This document shows positions 32,186-45,051 of a stretch of 64,000 bases of DNA, one piece after another; position 1 is the first letter of the stretch, and every line of letters begins with the position of its first letter. This stretch comes from Thinopyrum elongatum (lineage: Eukaryota; Streptophyta; Magnoliopsida; Poales; Poaceae), in NCBI GenBank assembly GCA_011799875.1, contig CM022297.1, forward strand, positions 444,465,292 through 444,529,291, given 5' to 3'. Position numbers and translations under genes: made by a program. The notes under the pieces are model-generated. The model did no database searches. It was not told where the DNA came from and worked only from the letters and a program-made list of their open reading frames with translations.

Positions 32186-34955
32186 TGAAAGTGCATCTAG
32201 CCCCTAAGTGTGGTTTTGGTAATTGAATGACAATCTCCATGGACTAATGTTTTCAGTGAGATATATTTGAAGGGTTGTCCATAGATGGTGCCACAAGGAT
32301 ATTGGACTAAATCAAGGATGAAGTCCATATATATGAAGATAGTGTCTCAAGGATATTGGATGGAATCAAGGATGAAGTCCATATAGATGAAGTTATATGT
32401 GCTCTAAGCTTTGGCATTAAATGACAATTCCTATGGAGCATCAAGTGCAGTGGATCTTATATGAAGATATGTTCCATAGTGATGCTTGAAGTTATTTGGG
32501 TTGTTATGTGAAGATTGCCATCAAAGCATCCGAAGAAGTCCTCATGGTATCCCTCTCTGGATACCCCTTGCACACGGGCTTGTACCGTGTGCACGGGGTC
32601 GAGTGTCAACTCTCTGGATACCCCGTGCTCATGGGGCCTAGGTGTTGGCTCTCGAGATCCCATATCCAGTGAGGTTTCAGTTCTTTGGAGGATCTCAAAG
32701 ATTGACATATTTGGGCTTCTGAGGATCAAGTCTTGAGAGAATAATCAAAGAGAAGAATTTGAGTTATGGTTTCAAGACAAGATCATGGTGAGCTCATGTG
32801 TTGGGTTTCGGTTGATCAAGTCTTGAAGCAAGCAACTAGAGTGAAGAATTCATGGTGCCTCTCAAGAGCTTGTGATGGAGTTCTTAGAAGGGCAAGTGGT
32901 GACCAAGATGATATTCATAGTGGAACTTGATATGATCATGAAAGAGTCTTTGGTGATATAGTCTTGAAGCAATGAAGGGAAATGAAGAGTTCATTGTGGC
33001 TTTCAAGAAACCAAGATGGAGCTTGAAGTAAAGATGTTGGTTGACCAAGATGAAGCTCAAAGATTATATCTAAGTGGTCAACCCACAAAGCACAAACATT
33101 GTACCACATGAGATCAAGTGATCTAGTGGTATGGTAAGTAACTGTGAATTGTGCTTTGTTACCTAACCCATGCTATGTGTTTGTTATGTCTATGTGGGTT
33201 AGGTGTTTCTCATGGGCTTGCAACAAAAGGAAAGATTTCAAGTAGCCTATGTGTGGATGACATCAAGAGGTGATGGTAATCGGGTTTGAGGAGTCCAAGT
33301 GCAAGATGAGAAGCCAAAGGTTATATACTTTGAAGCTTGCGGTCGACATCATGATAATGCACATGTGAAGGTGGGCTTAAGTTAAGGCTTCCCTCATTAC
33401 AATATGAGGAAGCAATTCGAGTATCTTCACCAAGTGGTTGTGGACAAGAAAGGGATTCCAACTTGAGGAAAGCATTAAAGTCATCATCAAGCTCAAGTTG
33501 AATATGCAAGGCAAAGGTATAACATAGCTAGGTTTTCCTAGTTTTGCCGGTCTCATAGTGCTTGGTGGGAGACCGGATTATAGGTTCGATAGCCGTACTA
33601 TCAAGCGGGACTCTCGGGCAAGTAGCTTGATCGCGTCGCATGTAGAGAGCTCAAACCTTTGCATTACTTGCATCGTTATTTCTTGTTGATCTTGGGTGGT
33701 TCTCTATGTGAGGACCTTGGGCTTTTCCATAGCTTCAAAACGAGCCCAAGATCATCGAATTTGGAGTCCGTATGCCAAAGTTATCATCGTTTGAGTGGGC
33801 TACTGCTGGCTGTCCTGGGGTACCCCGTGGACACGGACTTGTACCGTGCACACGGGACCCCGTGTGCATGGGGTATAACCCCCCGTGTGCACGGGGTGCC
33901 CTGGAAATGCCCGTTGAGCCCCAACGGCTAGTTTCTGTGTTTGGCTATTTAAGGGCTGCGTCCCCCCTCCGGTTTGGGGGCTGTTCACACACCTTCTAAA
34001 CACCATTTTGAGCCTCTCTGCACCTCTCCCAAACCCCTATCTCCCCTCTATGTGAAGGGGGATTTGTGGATGGATTTGTGAGCCATTTGTTGATCCTATC
34101 CATTGCATCACCTCTCTTCAATCTCCTACTTTCTTGAGTTGTATCTTGTGAGATTGAGAGAGTGGGTTGAGCATTTGTTGCTTAACCTTGCATTGCATTT
34201 GTTGCATTGGTTTGAGCTCCCCGCATCGATTAGTTCGGGTGAGAGCTTGTGAGTTTATTACTCTTGGAGGCTTCCGCCTCCTAGACGGTTTGGTGACATA
34301 TTGTGAAGATTGTGAAGTGGCCTAGGTGGTCAAGGTTCCCCCAAAAGCTTCCTCTTGTGGTGTGCTCCGGGGAAGGGTGTTGAAGTGGCCTAAGTGGTCA
34401 AGGTTCCTCCGGAAGCTGCCTTGCTTGTGGTGTGCTCCGGAGAAGTTTGTAAAGGTGTGGTGGTCGCCTTCAAGACCAACCCCGCGTGAATCGAGGCTCA
34501 TCCGTTGGGGGTGACTCGAAAGGGAGAATACGGTGAGCCACTTGGTGGCGCCCCGAAGCTTTGGCTTCGGCACCGCTCTAACGGAGATTAGCACTCTCAC
34601 GAGTGTGAACTTCGGGATAAATCCGCATCTCCGACTGACTTGTGGTTATCTCATACCCTCACCCTTTACTTACCACAATTCATACTTGCTCATATTGATA
34701 TATCTTGTGCTAGTTGAATTGCTTAGTTGTTCCTACATTTCCATATCTTGTGATATAGTTTGTGCTTGCTAGTTTCCTTAAGTGCCTATCTTGTTTAGCA
34801 TAGATTGTTGGTGCACTTAGTTGAGCCTAGCATATTTAGGTTTTGTGCTTGAAAGGTATCCGTTTAGTTTAATTCCGCATTAGGATAAAGCCAAATCCGT
34901 AATAGTTTTAAAACGCCTATTCACCCCCCCTCTAGTCATCATCTAGATCCTTTCA
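32186..34955 (+). repeat. left LTR of the Sirevirus-like element (2770 bp)
   Basis: It contains a TATA-like 'ctatttaag' at 33945-33953. Two clusters of the ccccgtg..cacgggg palindrome lie upstream, at 32555-32640 and 33825-33900. Short frames within it lack support. Confidence 0.93.
33825..33900 (+). promoter_or_regulatory. palindrome cluster just upstream of the LTR TATA box
   Basis: Several imperfect or perfect copies of ccccgtgtgcacgggg lie about 50-120 bp upstream of the TATA-like box. Sireviruses are known for conserved palindromic modules in U3; equating these with them is inference. Confidence 0.5.
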
Positions 34956-34957
34956 AT

Positions 34958-34969
34958 TGGTATCAGAGC
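34958..34969 (+). other. primer binding site of the Sirevirus-like element
   Basis: 'tggtatcagagc' starts two bases after the LTR and is complementary to the 3' end of initiator tRNA-Met. Confidence 0.9.
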
Positions 34970-35011
34970 TTTGGTCTCTCCTTGCTAGGCTTCACCGCCT
35001 AGAGAGTAAAG

Positions 35012-37432
35012 ATGTCGACTAGTGGTTTAGTGCACGATGACACTTTTTGTTTTAGTGGCACAAAATATCACTTGTGGAAAATTAGCATGCTTTGTCATTT
35101 CCGGGCCATGGGTCCAAATTTTGTGCGAATTGTTCTTGTAGGGGCTCCTCCGTGGAAGGATGAACTTTTTCCCACTATTGAAGAAAATGATAATATGCTT
35201 TGTGGGTATGGTGCTAAGAATGTCTTAATCCGATCTATATCCCTCGAAGTGTTTGAGTCAATCATGACTTGTGTGTCGGCTCATGAGATGTGGACCTAAC
35301 TTGAAGTAATATATGGTGGGTCCAATCTTGATGAGGTTCATCATCTTTCGGAGGAGTCAATTGAGGAGTTCTCCACATCATCATATCATGAAGAACTCCA
35401 TATTGCTTCTTCCTCCGTGTGCTTGGACATTTCAAATACTTCCACCTCACCATCATATGACATGTACCAAGGTAATAACATGGTGAGTGGAAATATCATT
35501 TGTGATGATGATGTTGTGCTCAACATTGATGATCTTTCATGCATAAATGCTAATGTTGTAGCTTCTTTGGACTTGAACACATCTAGCAAAAATGACATAC
35601 ATTCTTGTGTTAATAGTCCATGCATATCATATAGAGATTCCTTGAATACTTCATGTGATGATATGCTTGATACTCCTTGTTTCCATGATATATATGCTTC
35701 TATTTCCTCTAGTTGTTGTTTGCCTAACAATGTAGGGGAAATAAGGAAAAATAGTGCACACATCATTAATGAAGAAATTGCTAGAAGAGCAAAGAAGGAC
35801 ATCACCACATTGGAGAGGAAATGATATGAGTGTCAAGAGGATGGACATGGATATCCTACTCTTGATGATGAAGAATCTCCCTCTCCAAAAGAATCATCAT
35901 CAACCTCCGATGTTCACATGTGCCTCATGGCAAGAGGTATTACCGAGGTATCATCTACTCTTTGTAGTGATAATGATGAGTGTGATGATGAAACTAATAT
36001 TGATATGAGTCAAGAAATTTATGAAATTGGTAAAGCTCTTCATGGGGTTAATAAGAACACTTATGTGATGTTTAAAGATCTTATTGCCCATTTTGGGAAG
36101 TGTAATGATTTACTTCATGAAGAGCAAGAACTTAATGAAAAACTTGACTGTAACCTTCTTGATGCTCTAGAAACTCTTAGAGACTTAGAATCTTCTAAAG
36201 AAGAGATTGAAGTTGCTCATGATCAACTTAGAGAGGATTTTGAGCACCTTGACCTTGGCTACAAGAATGTCAAAGGCGAGCTCACCAAACTCTCTAAGTC
36301 CTATGAGGAACTTCAAGCTACTCATGTGAAGTCTCTAGTTTCTTCTAGCTCCTCTCATATTGTTAATAAGGCTTGTGCTACTAACTCTACTTCTTGTGAA
36401 GCATCTATCTTGAAGGAGAATGTTGAGCTAAGGGCTCAACTTGGTTTGCTAACTAGCAATTATGGGGAATTAGAAGAAAGTCATGAAAAGCTCTCGGGCT
36501 CTCATGATGATCTTCTTATCTCCCATGAAAGGCTAAAGTTAGCTCATGAGGCTATTGTGACTAAGGTAACATCTTGTGAGCCTCATGTGGACATTAGCAC
36601 TATTTCTACTCAAAATGCTTTATTGACATGTGCTAGTCCTAGTGATTCATCTAGACATATCATTGCCAATTCTTGTAATGAATTGCTCTCCTTGCGTTGT
36701 TGCTCTAACCATGAAGCTTCTACTTCCTCTAGTATTTTTGTTGATACTAACCTTGTAGACGAAAACAAAGAGCTCAAGACCCAAGTCACTAATTTGAAGA
36801 AAGACTTGGAAATGTGTCATGAAGGAAATTCCACTCTCAACACTATCTTGAGTGTTCAAAAATCCCCTCATGACAAGGTTGGACTTGGTTTCATCTCCAA
36901 CAACAAGAAGTCCAAGAAAAATAAGAAGGGACAAGACCAAGTCAAGAATGAGGCCAACATTACATGCTTCAAGTGCAAGAATGTTGGACACCATGTGAGA
37001 TCTTGTCCATTGAAGAAGAAGGCTTCAAATGTGAAGCAACAAGGTAAGCGGCCTCAAGTTCAATCTCAAGGTCAACCTCAAGTTCAATCTCAAGGTCTAC
37101 CTCAAGCTAAAGAAAGGCCACTATCAATAATGAACCAAGGAAATGCTCCCCAAGTTGAGAAAGTAAAGAAGAAGAGAAGGGGGAGCACATGTTGCTATAT
37201 TTGTCGTGAGAAGGGACACATATCTTCATCTTGTCACAACGGTAACATCCCTAAGCCTCCTCTAGTCAATGATCATTATTCACTTAGGAAGGATGTTGTT
37301 GGCAATTTGTTTGCCAAGTTTGTTGGCGCCCAAAGTGGGTTGGAAATGGAAAAGGCCATTTGGGTTGACAAGCCTATTGTGACTAACTTCTTAGGACCCA
37401 ACTTGGTTGGGGACCATCAAGCTCAACCTTGA
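35012..37432 (+). pseudogene. Sirevirus-like gag with coiled coil and two zinc knuckles, two in-frame stops
   Basis: ATG 35012 opens MSTSGLVHDDTFCFSG. The first 95 codons resemble the N-terminal domain of Copia gag (KYHLWKISMLCHFRAMGPNF). One frame stays open to 37432 except for TAA at 35297-35299 and TGA at 35822-35824. Codons from 35918 on give a long Glu/Leu/Lys-rich coiled coil (LNEKLDCNLLDALETLRDLE; KENVELRAQLGLLTSNYGEL), a Lys-rich stretch, the zinc knuckle CFKCKNVGHHVRSC at about 36965-37006, a Gln-rich PQVQSQGQPQ repeat and a second knuckle CYICREKGHISSSC at about 37192-37233. The usual middle of gag after the first stop looks shortened. It would act as nucleocapsid and particle protein; in this copy it is broken. 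Confidence 0.85.
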
Positions 37433-38932
37433 TCAATAGGTGTGTGGAGGACATTGGAGATTTGGCTAGTTCATGAAGAAAAGAATATTCATCATTTATT
37501 TGTTCGAGCCAAGTCATGTGGATTATCTTCATATTATCTATCCAATGTTCCTCCTTGCGGTAACTTGTATTTTTATTGCTTACATTGAAAGTTACTCGCC
37601 CCTTGCATGCTTAGGTTTTGTATCTAGCATGTGCATTTATTTGTTGTGCTTCATAGTATGCTTGATTTGTGTTATCTAGCATGTGTAGGGTTGCATTGCA
37701 CATCTTATAGTGGTGTTTGTAGTCTTGAGCCTTTATTGTATCTTGTTTGGCTCTTGCGAGATATTAGTGGATCATCACATTATGGGGGAGTGTTATGTTT
37801 TGTGCACATCACAAACCCAAAATGTGAATATGAGAAATGCCACATAGTATTGATATTCAATATTATCTAGTCACTATGTGGTATGTCAAGCTCATTTGAA
37901 ATTCAATTTCTCAAAGTATCCACTAATTATCTCTTGTTGGTTGATTATTTGAGTTTGTTGCGTGCTTCGTCGTGGTGTCCTGTGAGGTTCTTCAGTAAGT
38001 TTCTGGACACCCCGTGTACACGGGGTCTCTGACCTCCGTGCGCACGGGGTACCATGAAACTTACTGGACACCCCGTGCGCACGGGGTCCTGGACCCCCGT
38101 GCGCACGGGGTGGTGGTTTCTCCTCTGGACACACCATGCGCACGGGGTCCAATGGGCAGAAATGCCCACCCGGCCAAGTACGCTATAAAGCTCTCTTATG
38201 CTTTGGATTGATTTTGATCTTGTGCTTCTTCGTAATCTACCACCGAGTGTTAATTCCAAATACCATTTGTATTCTCTTACAATTGGTATTTCTTCATGTG
38301 GTAGAACTTTGTGATCATCTTCTTCTCGGCTTGTGCTTCAACTTGCCGTATCTCACTGCTCGTACTTTCTATTATCTACTTGAGTGAGATAAGCCTTTGA
38401 GCATGTGTGTAATGTATATCCTATATGCTCATTGGTTTTTGCTTAGTTCATATGTTGTACTTTGTGTGCGGTCCTGTGTGGATTCGTCACTTGATATAAT
38501 TTGGACAACTTTAATGCTTTATGTTATTATTAGAGTATTCTTCGTCTTTGTGTTCTTTCGTCCAAATTGTATCTCTTTGGATCTTGGTAGGCATGTGCAT
38601 GCATATTTATTTATATTCTTCTCCATGCCTTGCTTGCTCTACTTGATCCTCTCTATAGGGTAAACTCCATAATATCCTTAATGGTTAAAGATGTGCATGA
38701 ATTTCGAGTTCATATACATTTGCACATATTTATTGTGGAGTTTGCCCTATGTATTGTGGTTGTGCTAAATACTTCGGACCCAATATGTTTGGGGACCAAA
38801 TTGTACCTTAATGTGTTTTAGGTACTTTGGATAAGCATTGGATGCTTGGCTTATTCACGAGGAAGATGGAGACACCGTGGGAAATTATTAGAGCCAAGCT
38901 TGATTGGTTCTTCGATTTGAGGGAGAAGATAA
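37433..38932 (+). other. region after gag where pol is missing; palindrome cluster
   Basis: No protease, integrase or reverse transcriptase motif is readable here on either strand. A polypurine-like tatgggggag is at 37781-37790, and a cluster of about five ccccgtgyrcacgggg palindromes lies at 38005-38150. Confidence 0.7.
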
Positions 38933-39388
38933 ATGAAAACCCGGTTCTGTTGTAAGTGTTTCATTCTCATCATGAAAACCCGGTTAACTATATTTGGGTC
39001 TTTTTATTGGATATGCATCAAGCTCCCACACTTACTTATTCTCAATAAATCCACTGGATGTATTGAGGAAATGGGGAATGAGGAGTTTGATGAGGATAAC
39101 GGCTTCCATGTAGAGCAAATTGTTTCAAGTGTTGTAGGTGATGAGGCTCCTTCCCAAGCTACAAGTACAACGGGGATTGGTCATATTCTTCCACAAGAAA
39201 CACCCCATGTCCATGTAGAAGAAGAAGGAGTAAGAGCCCCTCTTGTGGATCCACCACAAGGGAAGTCATCACCCCCAACACAAGAGCAAGATGCTATGGG
39301 AGATCATGTACCTATCCAAGAACAAGATCAAGTCCCTCATGTTCACGTGCTAGATCAAGGGCCCCTTGAACCAATGCTCTCTCGGTAA
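38933..39388 (+). pseudogene. remnant of the linker between integrase and reverse transcriptase
   Basis: The last two thirds read MGNEEFDEDNGFHVEQI, then Gln/Pro/Asp/His-rich sequence (HVHVEEEGVRAPLVDPPQGK; TQEQDAMGDHVPIQEQDQVP), ending SR-stop. This composition resembles the low-complexity linker found before the reverse transcriptase in Sirevirus/Maximus polyproteins. If so, it is the only trace of pol left. Confidence is limited because the segment is low complexity. Confidence 0.45.
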
Positions 39389-40729
39389 CAAGTTCTTACT
39401 TCATGCATTTATTTAAATTAGAGTCAACATTATGTATGTTGCATCATGGCATGATTAGTACTTGTTGAGTTTGTGTTTATTGCAAAAGCTTAAACCTCCT
39501 TATTGCATCTATGAGACTTTTGAGAAGAAGCATATCATGGGGATCTATAAGACCATGCTCATGGTTAACTTATCCCAAATATGCCAATTAAGCAACTTAT
39601 TGCATACCAATTCCTCAAAGTGCTCTTATGTGCAATATTGATATAATTGCAAGAAACAGTCTTTTTGGTTGTGGAATTTTCTCTCATGCTGAATAATTCA
39701 TTTTTATGCAAATGAGATCAATTTGCGCCATGTGCCTTGTGTCATGTGCCATGTGACAAAGCTCTTATGCTAAGATCAAGTTTGTATAATAATGGATTCA
39801 TTCTTGTATATCATGTTCTTATCTTTTGTATCTTTTTGTGTGTGCAAGTTTCTCTGTGGATGCTCATCTCGATGATTATTGGCCACGTAAGAAACTTATA
39901 CACATGAGAAAGTGCATATCCCTCTTTGATATCCTTTATTCCTTGCCAGTCACTTGGATTGTCTCTTTTTTATTCTCTGGTGAATCTGGTAAGAGGTTGA
40001 GTAGTGAGTGCTTGTATGTATTGCATATATCTTTGCACCCATGAGTTGTTGGATATATTTTGGACCCATGCTTAGTCAAGTGATGATCCTATTTTGTGCA
40101 TGTTGTATCCAAATACAAAACTAAATAATGCACAAATCAAGGGGAGCTTCTCTATATTCTTTAGAACACTCCTATGATCATATCATAATATCTTTTTGGT
40201 GCATTCTATGGATCCTCAATATAGTGTGAATTTCTTTGTTTGTTCGTAACTGGATATGTGCATTTGATTCCACTCACAATATGAGAAATGCACAAACTAA
40301 GGAGGAACTCATACTATATTGGTCTTCTAGATTTTTCCTCCATTTTGGCACTTGTTGCCAATGGGGGAGAAGTTTAGAGGGTTTAGGAAAAGTGGGTTGG
40401 TTCTTGTCATTCATGCATATCTACCATTTGTTGTGTTTGCTTGTTGCATGGATGTGTATATAGAGAAAACTCCACCAAGTTCTTTCCCGTGCATATATTG
40501 TGGGGGAGTTTGCTCTATATAGTGTGGTTCTACTAGCATCAAATTCTTGTGTAGTATTTCGATGCTAGTACAACCGGTTTTGATAACATCAACTATCTTT
40601 GGGATATTTGAGGCTATCAAAACCACCTCAAGTATTCAATTTATTCTCGGATAGATTGCATATTTGTTTTAAATTCATTATATAAACCCTCTTGTTGAGA
40701 TTGTCATCAATTACCAAAATGGGGGAGAT
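39389..40729 (+). other. 3' non-coding region with repeated polypurine tracts
   Basis: Tracts 'atgggggaga' (40361-40370), 'tgggggagtt' (40501-40510) and 'tgggggagatt' (40720-40730, the proper priming site next to the LTR) occur here. No gene is supportable. Confidence 0.75.
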
Positions 40730-43499
40730 TGAAAGTGCATCTAGCCCCTAAGTGTGGTTTTGGTAATTGAATGACAATCTCCATGGACTAATGTTTTCAG
40801 TGAGATATATTTGAAGGGTTGTCCATAGATGGTGCCACAAGGATATTGGACTAAATCAAGGATGAAGTCCATATATATGAAGATAGTGTCTCAAGGATAT
40901 TGGATGGAATCAAGGATGAAGTCCATATAGATGAAGTTATATGTGCTCTAAGCTTTGGTATTAAATGACAATTCCTATGGAGCATCAAGTGCAGTGGATC
41001 TTATATGAAGATATGTTCCATAGTGATGCTTGAAGTTATTTGGGTTGTTATGTGAAGATTGCCATCAAAGCATCCGAAGAAGTCCTCATGGTATCCCTCT
41101 CTGGATACCCCTTGCACACGGGCTTGTACCATGTGCACGGGGTCGAGTGTCAACTCTCTGGATACCCCGTGCTCACGGGGCCTAGGTGTTGGCTCTCGAG
41201 ATCCCATATCCAGTGAGGTTTCAGTTCTTTGGAGGATCTCAAAGATTGACATATTTGGGCTTCTAAGGATCAAGTCTTGAGAGAATAATCAAAGAGAAGA
41301 ATTTGAGTTATGGTTTCAAGACAAGATCATGGTGAGCTCATGTGTTGGGTTTCGGTTGATCAAGTCTTGAAGCAAGCAACTAGAGTGAAGAATTCATGGT
41401 GCCTCTCAAGAGCTTGTGATGGAGTTCTTAGAAGGGCAAGTGGTGACCAAGATGATATTCATAGTGGAACTTGATATGGTCATGAAAGAGTCTTTGGTGA
41501 TATAGTCTTGAAGCAATGAAGGGAAATGAAGAGTTCATTGTGGCTTTCAAGAAACCAAGATGGAGCTTGAAGTAAAGATGTTGGTTGACCAAGATGAAGC
41601 TCAAAGATTATATCTAAGTGGTCAACCCACAAAGCACAAACATTGTACCACATGAGATCAAGTGATCTAGTGGTATGGTAAGTAACTGTGAATTGTGCTT
41701 TGTTACCTAACCCATGCTATGTGTTTGTTATGTCTATGTGGGTTAGGTGTTTCTCATGGGCTTGCAACAAAAGGACAGATTTCAAGTAGCCTATGTGTGG
41801 ATGACATCAAGAGGTGATGGTCATCGGGTTCGAGGAGTCCAAGTGCAAGATGAGAAGCCAGAGGTTATATACTTTGAAGCTTGCGGTCCACATCATGATA
41901 ATGCACATGTGAAGGTGGGCTTAAGTTAAGGCTTCCCTCATTACAATATGAGGAAGCAATTCGAGTATCTTCACCAAGTGGTTGTGGACAAGAAAGGGAT
42001 TCCAACTTGAGGCAAGCATTAAAGTCATCATCAAGCTCAAGTTGAATATGCAAGGCAAAGGTATAACTTAGCTAGGTTTTCCTAGTTTTGCCGGTCTCAT
42101 AGTGCTTGGTGGGAGACCGGATTATAGGTTCAATAGCCGTACTATCAAGGGGGACTCTCGGGCAAGTAGCTTGATCGCGTCGCATATAGAGAGCTCAAAC
42201 CTTTGCCTTACTTGCATCATTCTTTCTTGTTGATCTTGGGTGGTTCTCTATGTGAGGACCTTGGGCTTTTCCATAGCTTCAAAACGAGCCCAAGATCATC
42301 GAATTCGGAGTCCGTATGCCAAAGTTATCATCGTTTGAGTGGGCTACTGCTGGCTGTCCTGGGGTACCCCGTGGACACGGACTTGTACCGTGCACATGGG
42401 ATCCCGTGTGCACGGGGTCTAACCCCCCGTGTGCACGGGGTGCCCAGGAAATTCCCGTTGAGCCCCAACGGCTAGTTTCTGTGTTTGGCTATTTAAGGGC
42501 TGCGTCCCCCCTCCGGTTTGGGGGCTGTTCACACACCTTCTAAACACCATTTTGAGCCTCTCTCCAACTCTCCCAAACCCCTATCTCCCCTCTATGTGAA
42601 GGGGGATTTGTGGATGGATTTGTGAGCCATTTGTTGATCCTATCCATTGCATCCCCTCTCTTCAATCTCCTACTTTCTTGAGTTGCATCTTGTGAGATTG
42701 AGAGAGTGGGTTGAGCATTTGTTGCTTAACCTTGCATTGCATTTGTTGCATTGGTTTGAGCTCCCCGCATCGATTAGTTCGAGTGAGAGCTTGTGAGTTT
42801 ATTACTCTTGGAGGCTTCCGCCTCCTAGACGGTTTGGTGACATATTGTGAAGATTGTGAAGTGGCCTAGGTGGTCAAGGTTCCCCCGGAAGCTTCCTCTT
42901 GTGGTGTGCTCCGGGGAAGGGTGTTGAAGTGGCCTAAGTGGTCAAGGTTCCTCCGGAAGCTTCCTTGCTTGTGGTGTGCTCCAGAGAAGTTTGTAAAGGT
43001 GTGGTGGTCGCCTTCAAGACCAACCCCGAGAGAATTGAGGCTCATCCGTTGGGGGTGACTCGAAAGGCTGAATACGGTGAGCCACTTGGTGGCGCCCCGA
43101 AGCTTTGGCTTCGGCACCGCTCTAACGGAGATTAGCACTCTCACGAGTGTGAACTTCGGGATAAATCCGCATCTCCGACTATCTTGTGGTTATCTCATAC
43201 CCTCACCCTTTACTTACCGCAATTCATAATTGCTCATATTAGTATATCTTGTGCTAGTTGAATTGCTTAGTTGTTCCTACATTTCCATATCTTGTGATAT
43301 AGTTTGTGCTTTCTAGTTTCCTTAAGTGCCTATCTTGTTTAGCATAGATTGTTGGTGCACTTAGTTGAGCCTAGCATATTTAGGTTTTGTGCTTGAAAGG
43401 TATCCGTTTAGTTTAATTCCGCATTAGGATAAAGCCAAATCCGTAACAGTTTTAAAACGCCTATTCACCCCCCCTCTAGTCGTCATCTAGATCCTTTCA
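40730..43499 (+). repeat. right LTR of the Sirevirus-like element (2770 bp)
   Basis: It is the same length as the left LTR and nearly identical. It ends ctttca at 43499, followed by the TSD cttgg. Confidence 0.93.
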
Positions 43500-43504
43500 C
43501 TTGG

Positions 43505-45051
43505 ATTGTCATTTTTTTTGCTTTCTGTTTTTATAAAATGCTTAGATCTGAAACTTTTAAATAAGAGAGATTCCTCACATAGCTACCTATTTACTTAACT
43601 ACTCATTTGATCCTCACTTATATCTTTTTGGAGTAGTTTGTCAATTCTCGCATGCTTCACTTATATTATTTTTAGAGATGAAATTTTTTATGCTCATGTT
43701 CTTCACTTAAATTTATTTGAGCTTGTCAAAAGCAATTGCAACATATGAAACTAGTCCCAAAGTGATAGATATTCAAGAGGGATATAATAAAAACTTTCAT
43801 GAAGATCATTGGACAAAATAAACTTGATTCTTTGTAATAGTTTTGAGATATGATGATAGTGATATGTGAGTCATGTTGATGAGTAATTGTGCTTTAGTAA
43901 GAATATTGGTGTTAAGGTTTTTGATTCCCTATGCAAGCACGAAAGTCAATAGTTATGCAATGAAATTACATCCTACTTGTGGTGCATTATTCGGTGTTAG
44001 TTATGCTTAATGCTCGTTTTTGTGAATTTTCGTTTCTTGGTTGGTTGCTTCTCAATCTATTTGCTAGCCTCTATTTGTACTAAGTGGGAATACTACTTGT
44101 GCATCCAAAATCACTAAACCCAGTTTTGCCACATGAGTCCACCATACCTACCTATATGCGGTATTCCCGTGCCGTTCTAAGCAAATTTGTATGTGCCATC
44201 TCTAAAATTTCAAAATAATTTCCTTTTTGTGTGCTTGTACCGCTCATGATGCAGCAAGGGGTGGCCAATATTTTCCATGCTAGATGTGTTATTATCAAGA
44301 TGAGTGTTTATTCAATTGTCATTGCACGAGAGTACGGCAAAGGTATTAAGGATGCCCAGTCCCGAAATGAAAAAAGAAATTTACTTTATGTTGTCAAATA
44401 ATAAATTCCTTGGAAAGTGTTGGTATGGAGGGCACCTGTGGATACGGCTAGCCATGGATTGTGAAAGAATGGTGGAAAAAGGAATAAACTTTATTTTCTG
44501 TTTGGGAACCGCCTATGATATATCTAGCATGGAAAGAGTTGGGAATTACTCGGTCGTTTTCGTTGACGGGAAAAGTATGCCTCCCAAAATCTTTTATCTC
44601 TCAATTTAAGCTTTGAGCTCTGGCACCTCTACAAATCCCTACTTTCCTCTGCGAAGGGCCTTTCTATTTACTTTATGCAATTTTTATTTTTATTTGAGTC
44701 TCCATCTTCTCTTATAAGCACCAACTAAGGGGCACTATGATCGTACTTGAGCATTGGATGTAGCTAATATGCGAGTGTGTTTCATGAATGGATCAATGAT
44801 TGAGCATGATGGGCTAGGGATAACTTGCTTTAGTGTTGATATTTTGAAAGACATGGTTTCTTGTTGATACGCTTGAGTATTGAAATCTTCATGTCAAAAC
44901 TAGACTATTGCTTTGAACCATATAAAAGTCCATATGTCCATGCTACAAAAGAAAAGAATGTGATGAACATGATAGGAAGCATTCCACATCAAAAATTCTG
45001 TTTTTATCATTTACCTACTCGAGGACGAGCAGGAATTAAGCTTTGGGATGC
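43505..45051 (+). other. G2 internal 3' non-coding region
   Basis: G2 sequence resumes after the TSD. A 101-codon frame at 44304-44609 (YGGHLWIRLAMDCERMVEKG) is open but has no known function; similar sequence recurs in Triticeae LTR elements as I remember them, so it may be a conserved relic. The end, gaattaagctttgggatgc at 45032-45050, is the polypurine tract and is almost the same as in G0 (8655-8674). Confidence 0.6.

Larger units (their letters stand above)
32186..43499 (+). mobile_element. Sirevirus-like (Maximus-type) Copia element, gag-only, nested in G2
   Basis: Two LTRs of exactly 2770 bp (32186-34955 and 40730-43499) begin tgaaagtgcatctagccc and end agatcctttca; the TSD is 'cttgg'. 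The primer site is tggtatcagagc (initiator-Met). Gag has a long coiled coil and two zinc knuckles. Several tgggggag tracts lie in the 3' part. A long LTR, coiled-coil gag, multiplied polypurine tracts and palindromic modules are described hallmarks of the Sirevirus genus of Copia. Protease, integrase, reverse transcriptase and RNase H are missing. The LTRs differ by only a few bases over the first 700 bp by eye, so it is younger than X1 and G2, consistent with nesting. Confidence 0.9.

Noticed and set aside
34958..34969. tRNA gene
   Set aside because: The tRNA-complementary word is only a primer binding site; no cloverleaf surrounds it.
44304..44609. 101-codon frame in the G2 3' region as a real gene
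   Set aside because: It lies in the non-coding 3' domain of a non-autonomous element; the first codons are not shared with a known start. I keep it only as a possible relic.
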